This document shows, piece after piece, positions 27,108 through 36,917 of a stretch of DNA of 51,863 bases (within the stretch, counting starts at the first letter, position 1; each line of letters opens with the position of its first letter). Source of the stretch: Candidatus Altimarinota bacterium (lineage in GTDB: Bacteria > Patescibacteriota > Gracilibacteria > JAHISY01); NCBI GenBank assembly GCA_021735425.1, contig JAIPGZ010000008.1, positions 1 to 51,863 of the forward strand. The letters are read 5' to 3'. Made by a program: the position numbers and the translations under genes. The notes under the pieces were generated by a model. The model had not been told where the DNA came from and did not search any database. It saw only the letters and a program-made list of their open reading frames with translations.

Positions 27108-27117
27108 TTTGGAAAAT

Positions 27118-27360
27118 TTAAGCTTTCACTTTTTGGACTTTTTTGGAGTCTTTCGCGACTAAATCAATAACCACTCTCCCGCGATAATATCCACAAACCG
27201 AGCAAGCGGTGTGGGGTAGGCGCGGTTGTTTACATTTTGGACAAGCAACCGTTTTAGATTTGTTGGTAAGGCGCTTAAGCTCACCACTTTCCCAAGTGGA
27301 ATAACGGCGCTTAGTGCGAGTTTTGGAAGATTTTCGTTTGGGGACCGGATGTTTAGCCAT
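27118..27360 (-). CDS. rpmF: 50S ribosomal protein L32
   Basis: This is a small basic ribosomal protein beginning AKHPVPKRKSSKTRTKRR, typical of L32. Two CxxC pairs (ACPKCKQ and ACSVCGY) form a zinc ribbon, the zinc-binding C+ form of L32. At 80 residues it is slightly longer than the usual 55-65, with a Lys-rich tail. It heads the rpmF-nusB-rnc cluster. The bactofilin-like gene ends 17 bases after this strand's upstream end. Confidence 0.95.
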   Translation of the reverse strand: MAKHPVPKRKSSKTRTKRRYSTWESGELKRLTNKSKTVACPKCKQPRLPHTACSVCGYYRGRVVIDLVAKDSKKVQKVKA

Positions 27361-27376
27361 CTTTTAGAAATTTAAG

Positions 27377-28510
27377 TTAGAGGAGTTTAACTTTTTTCGC
27401 TGATTTGTAAAATTGAATTTTTGAGAGGACCAAGGCTCCTAAAGTCAAAACGAAAACCGTGAAGATAAACAACCCGCCCAAGCCAGGTAGAAAACTAATC
27501 GCCGAAAGCGCGACCAAGCCAAGAGCCAAGGTAAGCAACTTGCGGGAATATTTTTCTTCCTTTTTCTGCCGCAGAATTAAACTCCCAAGCAAAAATCCCA
27601 TCAAAGCTCCCGCAGCTGCCAACGCCAAAATCCAAGCAACTAAAAGCATCCCCGCCAACCACGCTCCCACCATCGTGATCGTGAGCAAAAGAATAAGTAG
27701 TGGAACAAAAAGCACCAAAACTCCGACTAGTAAACTCCACCAAAAATTTTGGCGAATTGTGTCAGCAAAAACTTCTGAGCTTCTTCCACACAAAACCAGT
27801 AAGACTGCACCCGTCACGAAACTAATCAGAAAGAAAAAAAGTTTGCCGCCGAAATCAAAGTGCTTTTCTGAAAAAACACCTGATTTTAAATCCATTTTGG
27901 AAAGATCTTTTCTCTCGACAGACGAGGCCAAACCAACCGGAACTTCGATTTCACTCTCAGAAAAATAAGTCAGCTTACCTGTAATTTTTGCATTCTCCCC
28001 AAAGCTAACTTTTTTGCCAATCCTGATTTCTACATCCCCAGCGACCTTAGAGTCAAAAATAATTTCATCACCTACCAATTGCAAATCACCGCCTATGTCA
28101 GCATTGATATTTAGCATCCCAGCAGCGACAAAAGCATCCCCTACGATAGTAGCACCTGAGATATTGACTACTCCTCCGGCGATCACAGCATCACCACCGA
28201 TTTTAGAGGTCAGCGTGATCACGCTACCCGCCGCTCGCAAATCGTCACCGATTTCAGAGATGATCGTGAGTGTACTACCCAAAACCGCTAAATCGTTTTC
28301 TACTTTTTTAGAAATATTCACCAATGCGCCTGCTAAATAGGCATCGTCTGTCGCTATTCCTTTTAGCTCGACCAAACCACCAGCCGAATAAAAATCATTA
28401 CCGACTTCAACCGAAACAGATTGTTCTTTCATGCTTTTGCCACTCGCCAAAGTGGTAGCCGGCAAAAGCAAAATGGCAATTGCCAAAAAGATTTTGAGTA
28501 CGTTTTTCAT
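27377..28510 (-). CDS. Bactofilin-like membrane protein
   Basis: A signal peptide (about 1-21, ending LASG) is followed by a repetitive beta-helix-like region of about 150 residues made of GGD/GDD...AGG..NIS steps, as in bactofilin (polymer-forming cytoskeletal) domains. From about residue 215 onward there are four or more hydrophobic helices. Start is set at the ATG at 28508-28510 because it gives a clean signal peptide and leaves room for nadA; a longer frame would run into nadA on the other strand. The domain order, secreted bactofilin-like region then a membrane domain, recurs in poorly characterised bacterial proteins. Function is unknown; an envelope structural role is inferred. Confidence 0.8.
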   Translation of the reverse strand: MKNVLKIFLAIAILLLPATTLASGKSMKEQSVSVEVGNDFYSAGGLVELKGIATDDAYLAGALVNISKKVENDLAVLGSTLTIISEIGDDLRAAGSVITLTSKIGGDAVIAGGVVNISGATIVGDAFVAAGMLNINADIGGDLQLVGDEIIFDSKVAGDVEIRIGKKVSFGENAKITGKLTYFSESEIEVPVGLASSVERKDLSKMDLKSGVFSEKHFDFGGKLFFFLISFVTGAVLLVLCGRSSEVFADTIRQNFWWSLLVGVLVLFVPLLILLLTITMVGAWLAGMLLVAWILALAAAGALMGFLLGSLILRQKKEEKYSRKLLTLALGLVALSAISFLPGLGGLFIFTVFVLTLGALVLSKIQFYKSAKKVKLL

Positions 28511-28574
28511 TTTGAGGGATTTAGTGAGTAGTGAGATTTTAGCAAAATGGTCAAGAAGATGGTATTTTCTTCGG

Positions 28575-29486
28575 GTGAAAGATTCTGATTTGAAGTCTCG
28601 GATTGAGAAACTGAAGCGCACCAAAGACGCGATTATTTTGGCACACAACTACCAGCTACCAGAAATTTATGATGTCGCCGATTTTGTCGGGGACAGTTTC
28701 GAGCTAGCGATGAAAGCCCGTGAAACCCAGGCTAAGATCATTATTTTTTGTGGAGTGCATTTCATGGCAGAATCAGCAAAAATTTTGAATCCTGAAAAAA
28801 AAGTACTAATCCCCGATCTAAATGCAGGTTGTTTCCTCGCCGACATGGTAACTGCAGAAAGCCTACAAGCAAAGAAGAAGACCTTCCCGGCAGCCGCAGT
28901 CGTGGCCTATGTAAATTCTTCGGCAGCAGTCAAAGCGGAAACCGATGTTTGTTGCACCTCGGCGAACGCAATTGAAATTTGTCGGAAGCTGCCCGAACGA
29001 CAAATTATCTTCGTGCCAGATGAAAATCTTGGAGAATGGGTAGCGGAAAATTTACCCGAAAAAGAGATAATTTTGTGGGCGGGAAATTGTTATGTTCATT
29101 CGAAAATTCTCGTCGAAAAAATACAAGAAGCCCAAAAGTCACATCCTCAGGCAATAATCCTCGCTCATCCTGAATCCCCAAAGAAGGTTCGTGACCTTGC
29201 CGAAAAAGTGCTCGGAACTGGTGGGATGTTGAAATTTGTGAAGAATTCGACAGCAGATGAATTTTTAATCGCAACCGAAAGTGGGATGCTGGAGAAGCTG
29301 AAGAGAGCAACACAGAATAAAAAATTCTGGAGCTTGGGCGGAGAATGTTTGAATATGAAAAAAATCACGCTACCGAAAGTTTTGAACTCTTTAGAAAAAG
29401 ATGAATATGAAATTAAGGTTGATGAAAAAACTGCACAAAAGGCTCGAAGAAGTTTGGAAAGAATGGTCGAGTTGACGGAAAGATAA
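28575..29486 (+). CDS. nadA: Quinolinate synthase
   Basis: NadA condenses iminoaspartate with dihydroxyacetone phosphate to quinolinate in NAD synthesis, using a [4Fe-4S] cluster. With the GTG start at 28575 the protein has 303 residues, and the three expected cluster ligands are Cys86, Cys172 and Cys258. LAHNYQLPE near residue 22 is a family hallmark. The longer frame from 28431 overlaps the divergent bactofilin-like start and its extra residues are not NadA-like, so I reject it. A TATTTT hexamer ends 6 bases before the GTG. nadB and nadC are not in the window. Confidence 0.92.
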   Translation: MKDSDLKSRIEKLKRTKDAIILAHNYQLPEIYDVADFVGDSFELAMKARETQAKIIIFCGVHFMAESAKILNPEKKVLIPDLNAGCFLADMVTAESLQAKKKTFPAAAVVAYVNSSAAVKAETDVCCTSANAIEICRKLPERQIIFVPDENLGEWVAENLPEKEIILWAGNCYVHSKILVEKIQEAQKSHPQAIILAHPESPKKVRDLAEKVLGTGGMLKFVKNSTADEFLIATESGMLEKLKRATQNKKFWSLGGECLNMKKITLPKVLNSLEKDEYEIKVDEKTAQKARRSLERMVELTER

Positions 29487-29500
29487 TTCCTCCCTAAACT
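29472..29500 (+). promoter_or_regulatory. Predicted promoter of rpsP
   Basis: TTGACG (29472-29477) and TAAACT (29495-29500) are 17 bases apart, one of the best -35/-10 pairs in the window. The -35 lies inside the last codons of nadA. The rpsP start is at 29522. Confidence 0.6.
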
Positions 29501-29521
29501 CTCCCAGCTTTAATTTTTTGA

Positions 29522-29995
29522 ATGCTTGTAATCCGTCTATCTCGAGTCGGGAGAGAGAATCTCCACAAATTCCGCCTGATCGTGCAAGAAAAAGCTCGCT
29601 CGCCAAAATCTGGCAAAGTCTTGGCAATCGTCGGTAGCTACAATCCAACTGATCCAGAAAACAAACTCGTTTTTGAGGCAGAGCAGATTGAAGCTTTTTT
29701 GAAAAATGGTGCCACCCCGAGCGACACCGTCGCACGACTCCTTTTGAAAAATGGCTTCAAAAAAGAATTAATCGATAAATTCATAAAGAAATATTCTAAG
29801 CAAAAATCGAAAAAGGCGGAAGCCGAAAAGCCTGCTGAAGCAGTAAAGCAAGAGGCAGCGACACCTGCCGAGGAAAAACCGGCGGAAGAGGTAATAACCG
29901 ATGAAAAGCCAAAAGAAGAAGTGAAAACTGAACCTAAAGAAAAATCTACTAAAACTGAAGATTCTCCAAAAGATGAGGAGAAAAAAAATTCTTAG
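29522..29995 (+). CDS. rpsP: 30S ribosomal protein S16 with long charged tail
   Basis: Residues 1-80 match S16: MLVIRLSRVG, HKFRLIVQ, and GSYNP followed by the segment SDTVARLLLKNG. The remaining 77 residues are a Lys/Glu/Pro/Ala-rich low-complexity tail. S16 proteins are usually 80-100 residues, so the tail is unusually long. The gene is followed 31 bases later by khpA, the common rpsP-khpA order. Confidence 0.95.
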   Translation: MLVIRLSRVGRENLHKFRLIVQEKARSPKSGKVLAIVGSYNPTDPENKLVFEAEQIEAFLKNGATPSDTVARLLLKNGFKKELIDKFIKKYSKQKSKKAEAEKPAEAVKQEAATPAEEKPAEEVITDEKPKEEVKTEPKEKSTKTEDSPKDEEKKNS

Positions 29996-30026
29996 TCCTT
30001 AGTTCTTAATTCCTAATCCTTAAGTA

Positions 30027-30455
30027 ATGAGTAATGATGCAAATCTTTCTACCGAGGCAGATGTTGCTTTTCTCGTGGCGACAGTCAAAGCCATCGTCGA
30101 TAACCCTGATGATGTCATCGCAGAAAGAATTGTCGATGACTTAGGCGTCTTGATCAAGCTCCGCGTAAATGCAACAGACATGAGCAAAATCGTCGGTAAA
30201 GAAGGTAAGACCGCGAAAGCTTTGCGAACCTTGCTCCGACTGGTCGGCAGCAAAATAGACCAACGAGTAAATTTAAAAATACTTGAACCGGATGGCAGTG
30301 AAAGAAGAATTGAGCAATCCGAAAATCCACGCCCTGCCAGAGTCGCGACAAAACCGGTCAAAATTACAGAGAAAAAAAATAGCGAAACTACAAAAACTGA
30401 GACACCCTCACAAGAAGGTGCCGATGCTGGCGCAGCCTTTGAAAATGTGATTTAA
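30027..30455 (+). CDS. khpA: KH-domain RNA-binding protein KhpA
   Basis: A KH domain fills residues 6-90, with the RNA-binding GxxG loop as GKEGKT near residue 56. Standard KhpA proteins are about 75-85 residues and act with KhpB in RNA metabolism and cell-size control. Here a charged Thr/Glu-rich tail extends it to 142. It follows rpsP, as in many bacteria, and the next gene begins 9 bases after its stop. Confidence 0.88.
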   Translation: MSNDANLSTEADVAFLVATVKAIVDNPDDVIAERIVDDLGVLIKLRVNATDMSKIVGKEGKTAKALRTLLRLVGSKIDQRVNLKILEPDGSERRIEQSENPRPARVATKPVKITEKKNSETTKTETPSQEGADAGAAFENVI

Positions 30456-30464
30456 GAAGCTAGA

Positions 30465-30953
30465 ATGGTGGAGCTTTCGCACTTTAACCATTTTAAAATG
30501 GACTTCTCCCTCATCCCCTCTGCTTTTGCAGAGAACGCAGTCACCTACACTGATTTGGCGAACCTGAATCTTTTTGACGTGATTTATCTTTTTGCTGCCT
30601 TGGCCATCCTCGGTGCTGGTGCGCTTTCGATTGTTTTTATCTTCTTCGGCGGCTTCAGCTTCATTCTCTCCGGTGGCGATGAAGGCAAAGTAAAATCAGC
30701 CATTCACACCATTCGTTATGCGATCATCGGCCTGGTGATTGCGCTCCTCTCACTGGTTTTTGTACCAATTATTGGCAAACTTTTCGGAGTGAATTTCAAT
30801 TTTTTCGACTTCGAGACCTTGTCGAATCGGATCAACATCCTCTTTGATCAGTTCCAAGAGACCGACTCCACTACAATCCAACAGACCGTACCAGCACAGA
30901 CAGTCCCCACTACTACGGCTCCCCCAGTCGCACTCGACGACCTAGTGAGATAG
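30465..30953 (+). CDS. VirB2/TrbC pilin-like two-helix membrane protein
   Basis: Two hydrophobic helices (about 38-65 and 82-105) are separated by the short loop SGGDEGKVKSAI. The layout FFGGFSFILSGGDE..K....I.YAIIGLVI resembles the VirB2/TrbC-like small membrane proteins common in CPR genomes. The true start may be the Met at 30498, giving a signal-like N-terminus with a possible cleavage at AFA-EN. The last 50 residues are Thr/Pro-rich. It sits between khpA and the exonuclease gene without other secretion genes, so its function is unclear. Confidence 0.65.
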   Translation: MVELSHFNHFKMDFSLIPSAFAENAVTYTDLANLNLFDVIYLFAALAILGAGALSIVFIFFGGFSFILSGGDEGKVKSAIHTIRYAIIGLVIALLSLVFVPIIGKLFGVNFNFFDFETLSNRINILFDQFQETDSTTIQQTVPAQTVPTTTAPPVALDDLVR

Positions 30954-30974
30954 TTTCGGTGTAGAATTCCCCGC

Positions 30975-31889
30975 GTGAAAAAACTTGTAATTCTTGACGG
31001 TCACGCCATCATTCACCGCGCTTTTCATGCCATTCAGCCTCTGAATACTTCAAGTGGTGAGTTGGTGAATGCTGTTTTTGGTTTTACTTCGATGCTACTG
31101 AATGTCTTGGAAATTGAAAAACCAGAATATATCGCCATCGCCTTTGACCGCAAAGGCAAAACATTTCGCCACCATGCCGATGCGACTTACAAAGCTACAC
31201 GTACAAAAACCGCACCGGAACTCATCGGACAAATTGGCAGAATTTATGAAATCGCTCGAGCCTTTTCGATTCCTATTTTTGCGGAAAACGGTTTCGAAGC
31301 TGACGACATCCTAGGAGGTATTTGTGAAAGAGTAAAAGCTGCCACAGACCTAAAAACAATCATCGTAAGCGGTGATCGTGATTTATTACAGCTGGTGAAC
31401 GAGCATGTTTCCGTCCACGACCTTTCTGGTGGTTACCGCAAATCAGTGAATTTCACACCAGAAAAAGTAGTCGAGAAATATGGCTTTGCCGCAAAATTCA
31501 TTCCTGATTTCAAAGGTCTCGCCGGAGACTCGTCGGACAATCTAAAAGGTGTCGAAGGTATCGGCGAAAAAACCGCGACTAGCTTAATCCAAGAATTTGG
31601 CAGCTTGGAAGCAATTTATGAGAACCTCGAAAAAATCAAACCGACTCTCCGAGCGAAACTGGAGAAAGATCGTACAGCAGCTTTACATTCAAAAATGATG
31701 GCAACCATCCGCCTCGACGCCCAAATCGAATGGCAACTGGAAGATTGTCGACTGAATGATTTCGATCGTGAAAAGGTTTCGAATTTATTTGATGGACTAG
31801 AGTTTCATTCGCTGGCAAAACGACTAAGCAAAGTTTTGCCAATCAAAACTGAGGTAACAACAAAAATTGAGCAACCGAGCCTGTTTTGA
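30975..31889 (+). CDS. Stand-alone 5'-3' exonuclease (PolA N-terminal domain type)
   Basis: The protein equals the FEN-like N-terminal domain of DNA polymerase I: VILDGHAIIHRAFHA, the FEADDILG motif, SGDRDLLQLV, then GLAGDSSDNLKGVEGIGEKTA with the helix-hairpin-helix. No polymerase domain follows; the frame stops at 304 residues. It would remove RNA primers and flaps. The start is a GTG at 30975, with a TAGAAT hexamer 7 bases before it. A bidirectional hairpin follows the stop. Confidence 0.92.
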   Translation: MKKLVILDGHAIIHRAFHAIQPLNTSSGELVNAVFGFTSMLLNVLEIEKPEYIAIAFDRKGKTFRHHADATYKATRTKTAPELIGQIGRIYEIARAFSIPIFAENGFEADDILGGICERVKAATDLKTIIVSGDRDLLQLVNEHVSVHDLSGGYRKSVNFTPEKVVEKYGFAAKFIPDFKGLAGDSSDNLKGVEGIGEKTATSLIQEFGSLEAIYENLEKIKPTLRAKLEKDRTAALHSKMMATIRLDAQIEWQLEDCRLNDFDREKVSNLFDGLEFHSLAKRLSKVLPIKTEVTTKIEQPSLF

Positions 31890-31922
31890 AAAAACGCCCT
31901 CGTATTCGAAGACGTTTTCTCT
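31888..31922. terminator. Bidirectional terminator-like hairpin
   Basis: GAAAAAACG...CTCG pairs with CGA..ACGTTTTCTC around a TATT loop, about 12 of 15 positions. It has A-rich and T-rich flanks and lies between two convergent genes (stops at 31889 and 31938), so it could serve both. Confidence 0.55.
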
Positions 31923-31937
31923 GAGTGCTCGAAGTTT

Positions 31938-34109
31938 TTAGCGCAGCGGCGGTTTTTGATTCCCAGAGTCTTGGAATAAGTTTTTCAGCGGATCATTAGT
32001 GCTTTGAGGAAGTTGATTAGAGCCTCCACTGGTTCCAAGTTTTGTAGGACAAATATAAATTGAGCAACCACTACTATCAACCTTACCAGTGTCTATCCCG
32101 CCCACACATACTTCGCAAGACGCTGTTTCGGGTTCAGGAGAATTTGTAGGACAGATGTAAATTGGACAACCACTATCGTAAAATCTTCCAGTCCTAGTAC
32201 CTCCTTTACACATTTCACAAAAAATTTCTTCATCTTTGCAAATGTACACCGAGCAACCGTTTTGATCAACCTTACCAGTGTCTATCCCGCCCACACATAC
32301 TTCGCAAGACACATCTAAGCCCCTACAAACACCTAATATGCTTGGTGTACAAGTCCCTTCACATTTTTCGAGAACCGAACCCTCACAACAAAAAGTCGCA
32401 CCTTTAGAGGTCATATCAAACACCTTTTCACCCACTTGAGCACAATCTTCACGGAGAACTGCATGAACTTCTGTTTTTGGCTCTTGCGAATTACCACGGA
32501 TAAATCTTAAATCCTCCCTTTTGTTTTGAATCATCTCTCTGTTTTCGGTCGGCATTGCTTCCATCTTTTGCTCGACAAATTGTTGCACCTTTTCCTTTTG
32601 CTCAGCGCGCACTTGCTGCTGCTTGGACTGAATCCCGTCTTTTACTATTTGAATTGTCTCGACATTCCCTGATTGGACCGCGTCGTAAAGTCTTTTTTGA
32701 TCAGTCCGAATTTCTTCTTTTCGATTTTCAATTTCCTTTTCGAATTCTCGCTTTTTGGCCTGAATCTCTGCTGGCGGCAATCCGTTTAGCTCTTGCAGCC
32801 AATCAATTTTTTCCTCCCGTAATTCTTTTTGTGCCTGATTGTTACTCTCTCGAACAGTCTTGGCGTTTTCGAGAATCGCTTCTTTTTTGGCAATGAAATC
32901 CTCTTCTGAAATTTCACCCATTGCCTGAAGTTTTTTCAGTTCCAGTAAGTCTGCATTCTCCCCACGACGAACTTTTTTTAATTCCTTTCGTCCCTCTTTC
33001 GCTGCCTCGATAAACTCTTGGTGCTCTTCTTTTCGCTCATCGAGCATTTGTTTGAACTCCTTTCCTTTCTCTAAAAGCGGTTGCAATTTTTCAAGCTGCT
33101 CAGCCGCGACCGCATCTCCTCCCTCTGCGAGAACTTTCAGGTCCGCTACTCGCCCTTTCGCATCTTTGGCACGAGCAACCACATTTTTAACTTTGTTAAT
33201 TTCGCGTTTACCATTCTGTGCCAATTGCACCGCCTGTTGAAAATCTCCATTCGCAGTAAATTCCCGAGCTGTCTCGACCTGACTTTTGAGCTCTGCGAGA
33301 ATCGCATCGGCTTCCTCCTGCGGCACCTCGTTTTCGATTAGTTTGGTTTTAACTTTTTCCAGCTCGCGCAACGCACGTTGCACCTTTCTCTCGGCACGCT
33401 GTCTCGGATTGATTTTGTCCTGCAAATTAATGGTAGTCGCTCCTGTCTCGATAAAATCCTCCACGTCCGTCTCAACATCGACAGAAACCTCAGTCGCTCC
33501 CGAATCAATCGCGTCGGCGACCTCCGCACTAGCGAAATCAACTTCCGCGATACTCGCCATCGTCTCTGCCACAGTAGTCTCGATCGCTTCACCCGCGACT
33601 GCGATCGCCTCATCAGAGGCCTCGTCCAAAATTTCAATCGTCCCAGTTTGAGTCTCCTGCACAGCGGAAAGTAGTTCTGAGATTTCCTCAGGATTAGTGG
33701 ACTCAGTCGCAGCTTCTGCTGCTAATTCTGTGTAAGTCTGAATCTCAGCAAGCAGCTGCGCGATTTGATCTTCGGTCGAATCCTCGGCAAACGCTGTTGG
33801 GATAATTCTGTCGAAAAAACTCGTCTCAGGATTTGTTTCCGGAACTTTCAGCAAATCCGACTCAAGCAAAAGCTGTAATTTTGTTTGTGCTTCTCTGGCT
33901 TTGTCAGTATAAATTTCCACCTTTTCGGCAGATGTCCCCCCAACAGTTTGAATTTCAGACAAGGGGGCAACTGCTTCCATGTTTTGAATTTCAACCCCGC
34001 CAACAGGCGTAATCGGAGAAGTTTTTTTGACCTCTGACTTTGGACCACAAGCCGCAAGCAACGCGACAAAAATAGTCACCGCAACTATTTTGGAAAATTT
34101 AGTTTTCAT
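31938..34109 (-). CDS. DUF5667-like lipoprotein with coiled coil and Cys-rich repeats
   Basis: The lipobox LLAAC places the lipid-anchored Cys at residue 21. Residues 70-125 resemble a DUF5667 segment, with FFDRIIPTAFAED. A long charged coiled coil follows, rich in Glu/Lys/Gln, to about residue 560. The C-terminus has three Cys-rich modules of the form CE(V/M)C.GG..TG...D..GC..YIC, two of them nearly identical in DNA. The modules could be disulphide-bonded repeats outside the membrane. The last residues, rich in Asn/Gln/Pro, form a tail. Function is unknown; surface or envelope attachment is inferred. Confidence 0.7.
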   Translation of the reverse strand: MKTKFSKIVAVTIFVALLAACGPKSEVKKTSPITPVGGVEIQNMEAVAPLSEIQTVGGTSAEKVEIYTDKAREAQTKLQLLLESDLLKVPETNPETSFFDRIIPTAFAEDSTEDQIAQLLAEIQTYTELAAEAATESTNPEEISELLSAVQETQTGTIEILDEASDEAIAVAGEAIETTVAETMASIAEVDFASAEVADAIDSGATEVSVDVETDVEDFIETGATTINLQDKINPRQRAERKVQRALRELEKVKTKLIENEVPQEEADAILAELKSQVETAREFTANGDFQQAVQLAQNGKREINKVKNVVARAKDAKGRVADLKVLAEGGDAVAAEQLEKLQPLLEKGKEFKQMLDERKEEHQEFIEAAKEGRKELKKVRRGENADLLELKKLQAMGEISEEDFIAKKEAILENAKTVRESNNQAQKELREEKIDWLQELNGLPPAEIQAKKREFEKEIENRKEEIRTDQKRLYDAVQSGNVETIQIVKDGIQSKQQQVRAEQKEKVQQFVEQKMEAMPTENREMIQNKREDLRFIRGNSQEPKTEVHAVLREDCAQVGEKVFDMTSKGATFCCEGSVLEKCEGTCTPSILGVCRGLDVSCEVCVGGIDTGKVDQNGCSVYICKDEEIFCEMCKGGTRTGRFYDSGCPIYICPTNSPEPETASCEVCVGGIDTGKVDSSGCSIYICPTKLGTSGGSNQLPQSTNDPLKNLFQDSGNQKPPLR
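32077..32121 (-). repeat. 45-base direct repeat, copy 1 (Cys-rich module)
   Basis: This is identical over 45 bases to 32266-32310. It encodes the CEVCVGGIDTGKVD part of two Cys-rich modules of the lipoprotein. Perfect identity at DNA level suggests recent duplication or gene conversion. Confidence 0.85.
32266..32310 (-). repeat. 45-base direct repeat, copy 2 (Cys-rich module)
   Basis: This is the second identical copy of the 32077-32121 repeat. A third, diverged module lies between them. Confidence 0.85.
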
Positions 34110-34247
34110 AATTTAGGGGTTAGTTAATTAAATTTTAGAAGGAATAGCGCCAGAAGCAAATCAGAAAAATATGCAGACGACACGAATTACGATTCCTAAA
34201 AAATTAAGGTTTTCAGCCCTGGCAAATACGCTTAAAATTTAAATTTC

Positions 34248-34275
34248 TTGAACTAATCTTTTCTTCAAAGATAAT
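34248..34275 (+). promoter_or_regulatory. Possible promoter of atpD
   Basis: TTGAAC (34248-34253) and GATAAT (34270-34275) are 16 bases apart, with the start codon at 34329. They lie in the 219-base A/T-rich gap 34110-34328, in which I see nothing else. Confidence 0.4.
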
Positions 34276-34319
34276 TGATTTTCACCAATTTCAGCCCTAA
34301 AATCCCTCGGAATTTTTAA

Positions 34320-35741
<1,422 letters not shown>

Positions 35742-35761
35742 TCCTTAGGGCAATCGAGATG

Positions 35762-35790
35762 TTGCTTTTTTAAGCCTTTTTTGGTAAAAT
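35762..35790 (+). promoter_or_regulatory. Predicted promoter of the IPT/FN3 gene
   Basis: TTGCTT (35762-35767) and TAAAAT (35785-35790) are separated by 17 bases. The start codon is 42 bases downstream of the -10. Confidence 0.55.
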
Positions 35791-35832
35791 GAAACGATCC
35801 CCGCTTTCGCGAGGACAAGTTTTAAAACAAAA

Positions 35833-36870
35833 ATGGAAAAGCTGAACCCAGAGACGAAAAAAAAATCGGCCTGGAAGGCCTTTGGCGGTGGCATCGCTGC
35901 ACTCGGAATTTTCGCAAGCTTGTTGGTTTTAGGTAATTTCGACTTTTCGGAAATTGGAACTTTACGAGCCGAAGTTTTGGCGACAACTCCAACGGCGGCT
36001 ATTACCCTCCTCAATCCTACCACCGGAGAAACAGGCGATCTGATTCAACTCACTGTCGAGAATTTAGCAGATTTCGAAGCTGAAACTGGTGGCATCTTTT
36101 TCGGAGAAATTCCTGCCACAATCGACACCATCAGTGCGGGGGGCGCGGACGAAACCCTGATTACCGTCGAGGTTCCCGCAATCGAAGTCGCTGGAGAATA
36201 TATGGTCAAAATCACCACACCGACTGGAATGCTTGAAAGTCCGACAAGATTCAGTCTGCTAACAACGACAAATGAAGTCGCCACAATCCCACTAACCATC
36301 GACCTACCAACTTCGCCTGAAATAAATTTGGAAGATTCCAGTAGTTTTTTGGAGGCTGAGCCGGTTGCCACTTCTTTTGAAAATAATTTTTATTCCGAGG
36401 CTCAAACTCCGAAACGTCTTCTCCGAACTTCTGAAATTGTGTCTCCTCCACAAAAGCTAAAAGTAAATTCAACCTTAACCGGAATTCAGCTTTCTTGGCA
36501 GAAACCCACGACTGGGAAGGCAGAGACATTTAACATTTATTACGGCAGCCGCAGCGGCAATTATCTGCATCGTATCAATTCGAAAAACTTTGCCGAAATC
36601 ATTTCACAGAATTTGGAGGGTGGAAAAATTTATCTCTTTGCAGTCAAATCCGTCGATGCTTTCGGCAATGAAAGTCCCGCCAGCAACGAAGTTTCCGCAA
36701 TTTTTGCGGCAGAGTCGACGAAGAATCCAACCAGCAATTTTCATCCTGCCGCTTCCCGCCCTCCGCAACTTTCGGAGCAAGGTCCTGCAGCAAGCTTGGC
36801 AATCGCGCTTTTGATAACTTTAGCAATTACATTTTTTAGCTTTCGGAAAAAAATTTGGGCAGGAAAATAA
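35833..36870 (+). CDS. Surface protein with IPT/TIG-like and FN3 domains
   Basis: An N-terminal hydrophobic segment (about 17-37) is followed by an IPT/TIG-like beta domain (about 55-140) and a fibronectin type III domain (about 205-295) with LSWQKPTTGKAETFNIYYGS. A C-terminal hydrophobic helix (about 318-337) ends in FRKK. The LSEQGPA just before this helix resembles a sorting signal but lacks the expected Thr. The gene lies between atpD and tig. A cell-surface adhesion or structural role is inferred. Confidence 0.75.
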   Translation: MEKLNPETKKKSAWKAFGGGIAALGIFASLLVLGNFDFSEIGTLRAEVLATTPTAAITLLNPTTGETGDLIQLTVENLADFEAETGGIFFGEIPATIDTISAGGADETLITVEVPAIEVAGEYMVKITTPTGMLESPTRFSLLTTTNEVATIPLTIDLPTSPEINLEDSSSFLEAEPVATSFENNFYSEAQTPKRLLRTSEIVSPPQKLKVNSTLTGIQLSWQKPTTGKAETFNIYYGSRSGNYLHRINSKNFAEIISQNLEGGKIYLFAVKSVDAFGNESPASNEVSAIFAAESTKNPTSNFHPAASRPPQLSEQGPAASLAIALLITLAITFFSFRKKIWAGK

Positions 36871-36917
36871 TCAAATTTTGGGGTAAAATCCGACCCTATT
36901 TTTTTAACTTTTTTGAG

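Noticed and set aside
28431-28574. N-terminal extension of nadA
   Set aside because: It overlaps the divergent bactofilin-like gene start and adds sequence unlike NadA; the GTG at 28575 gives normal length.
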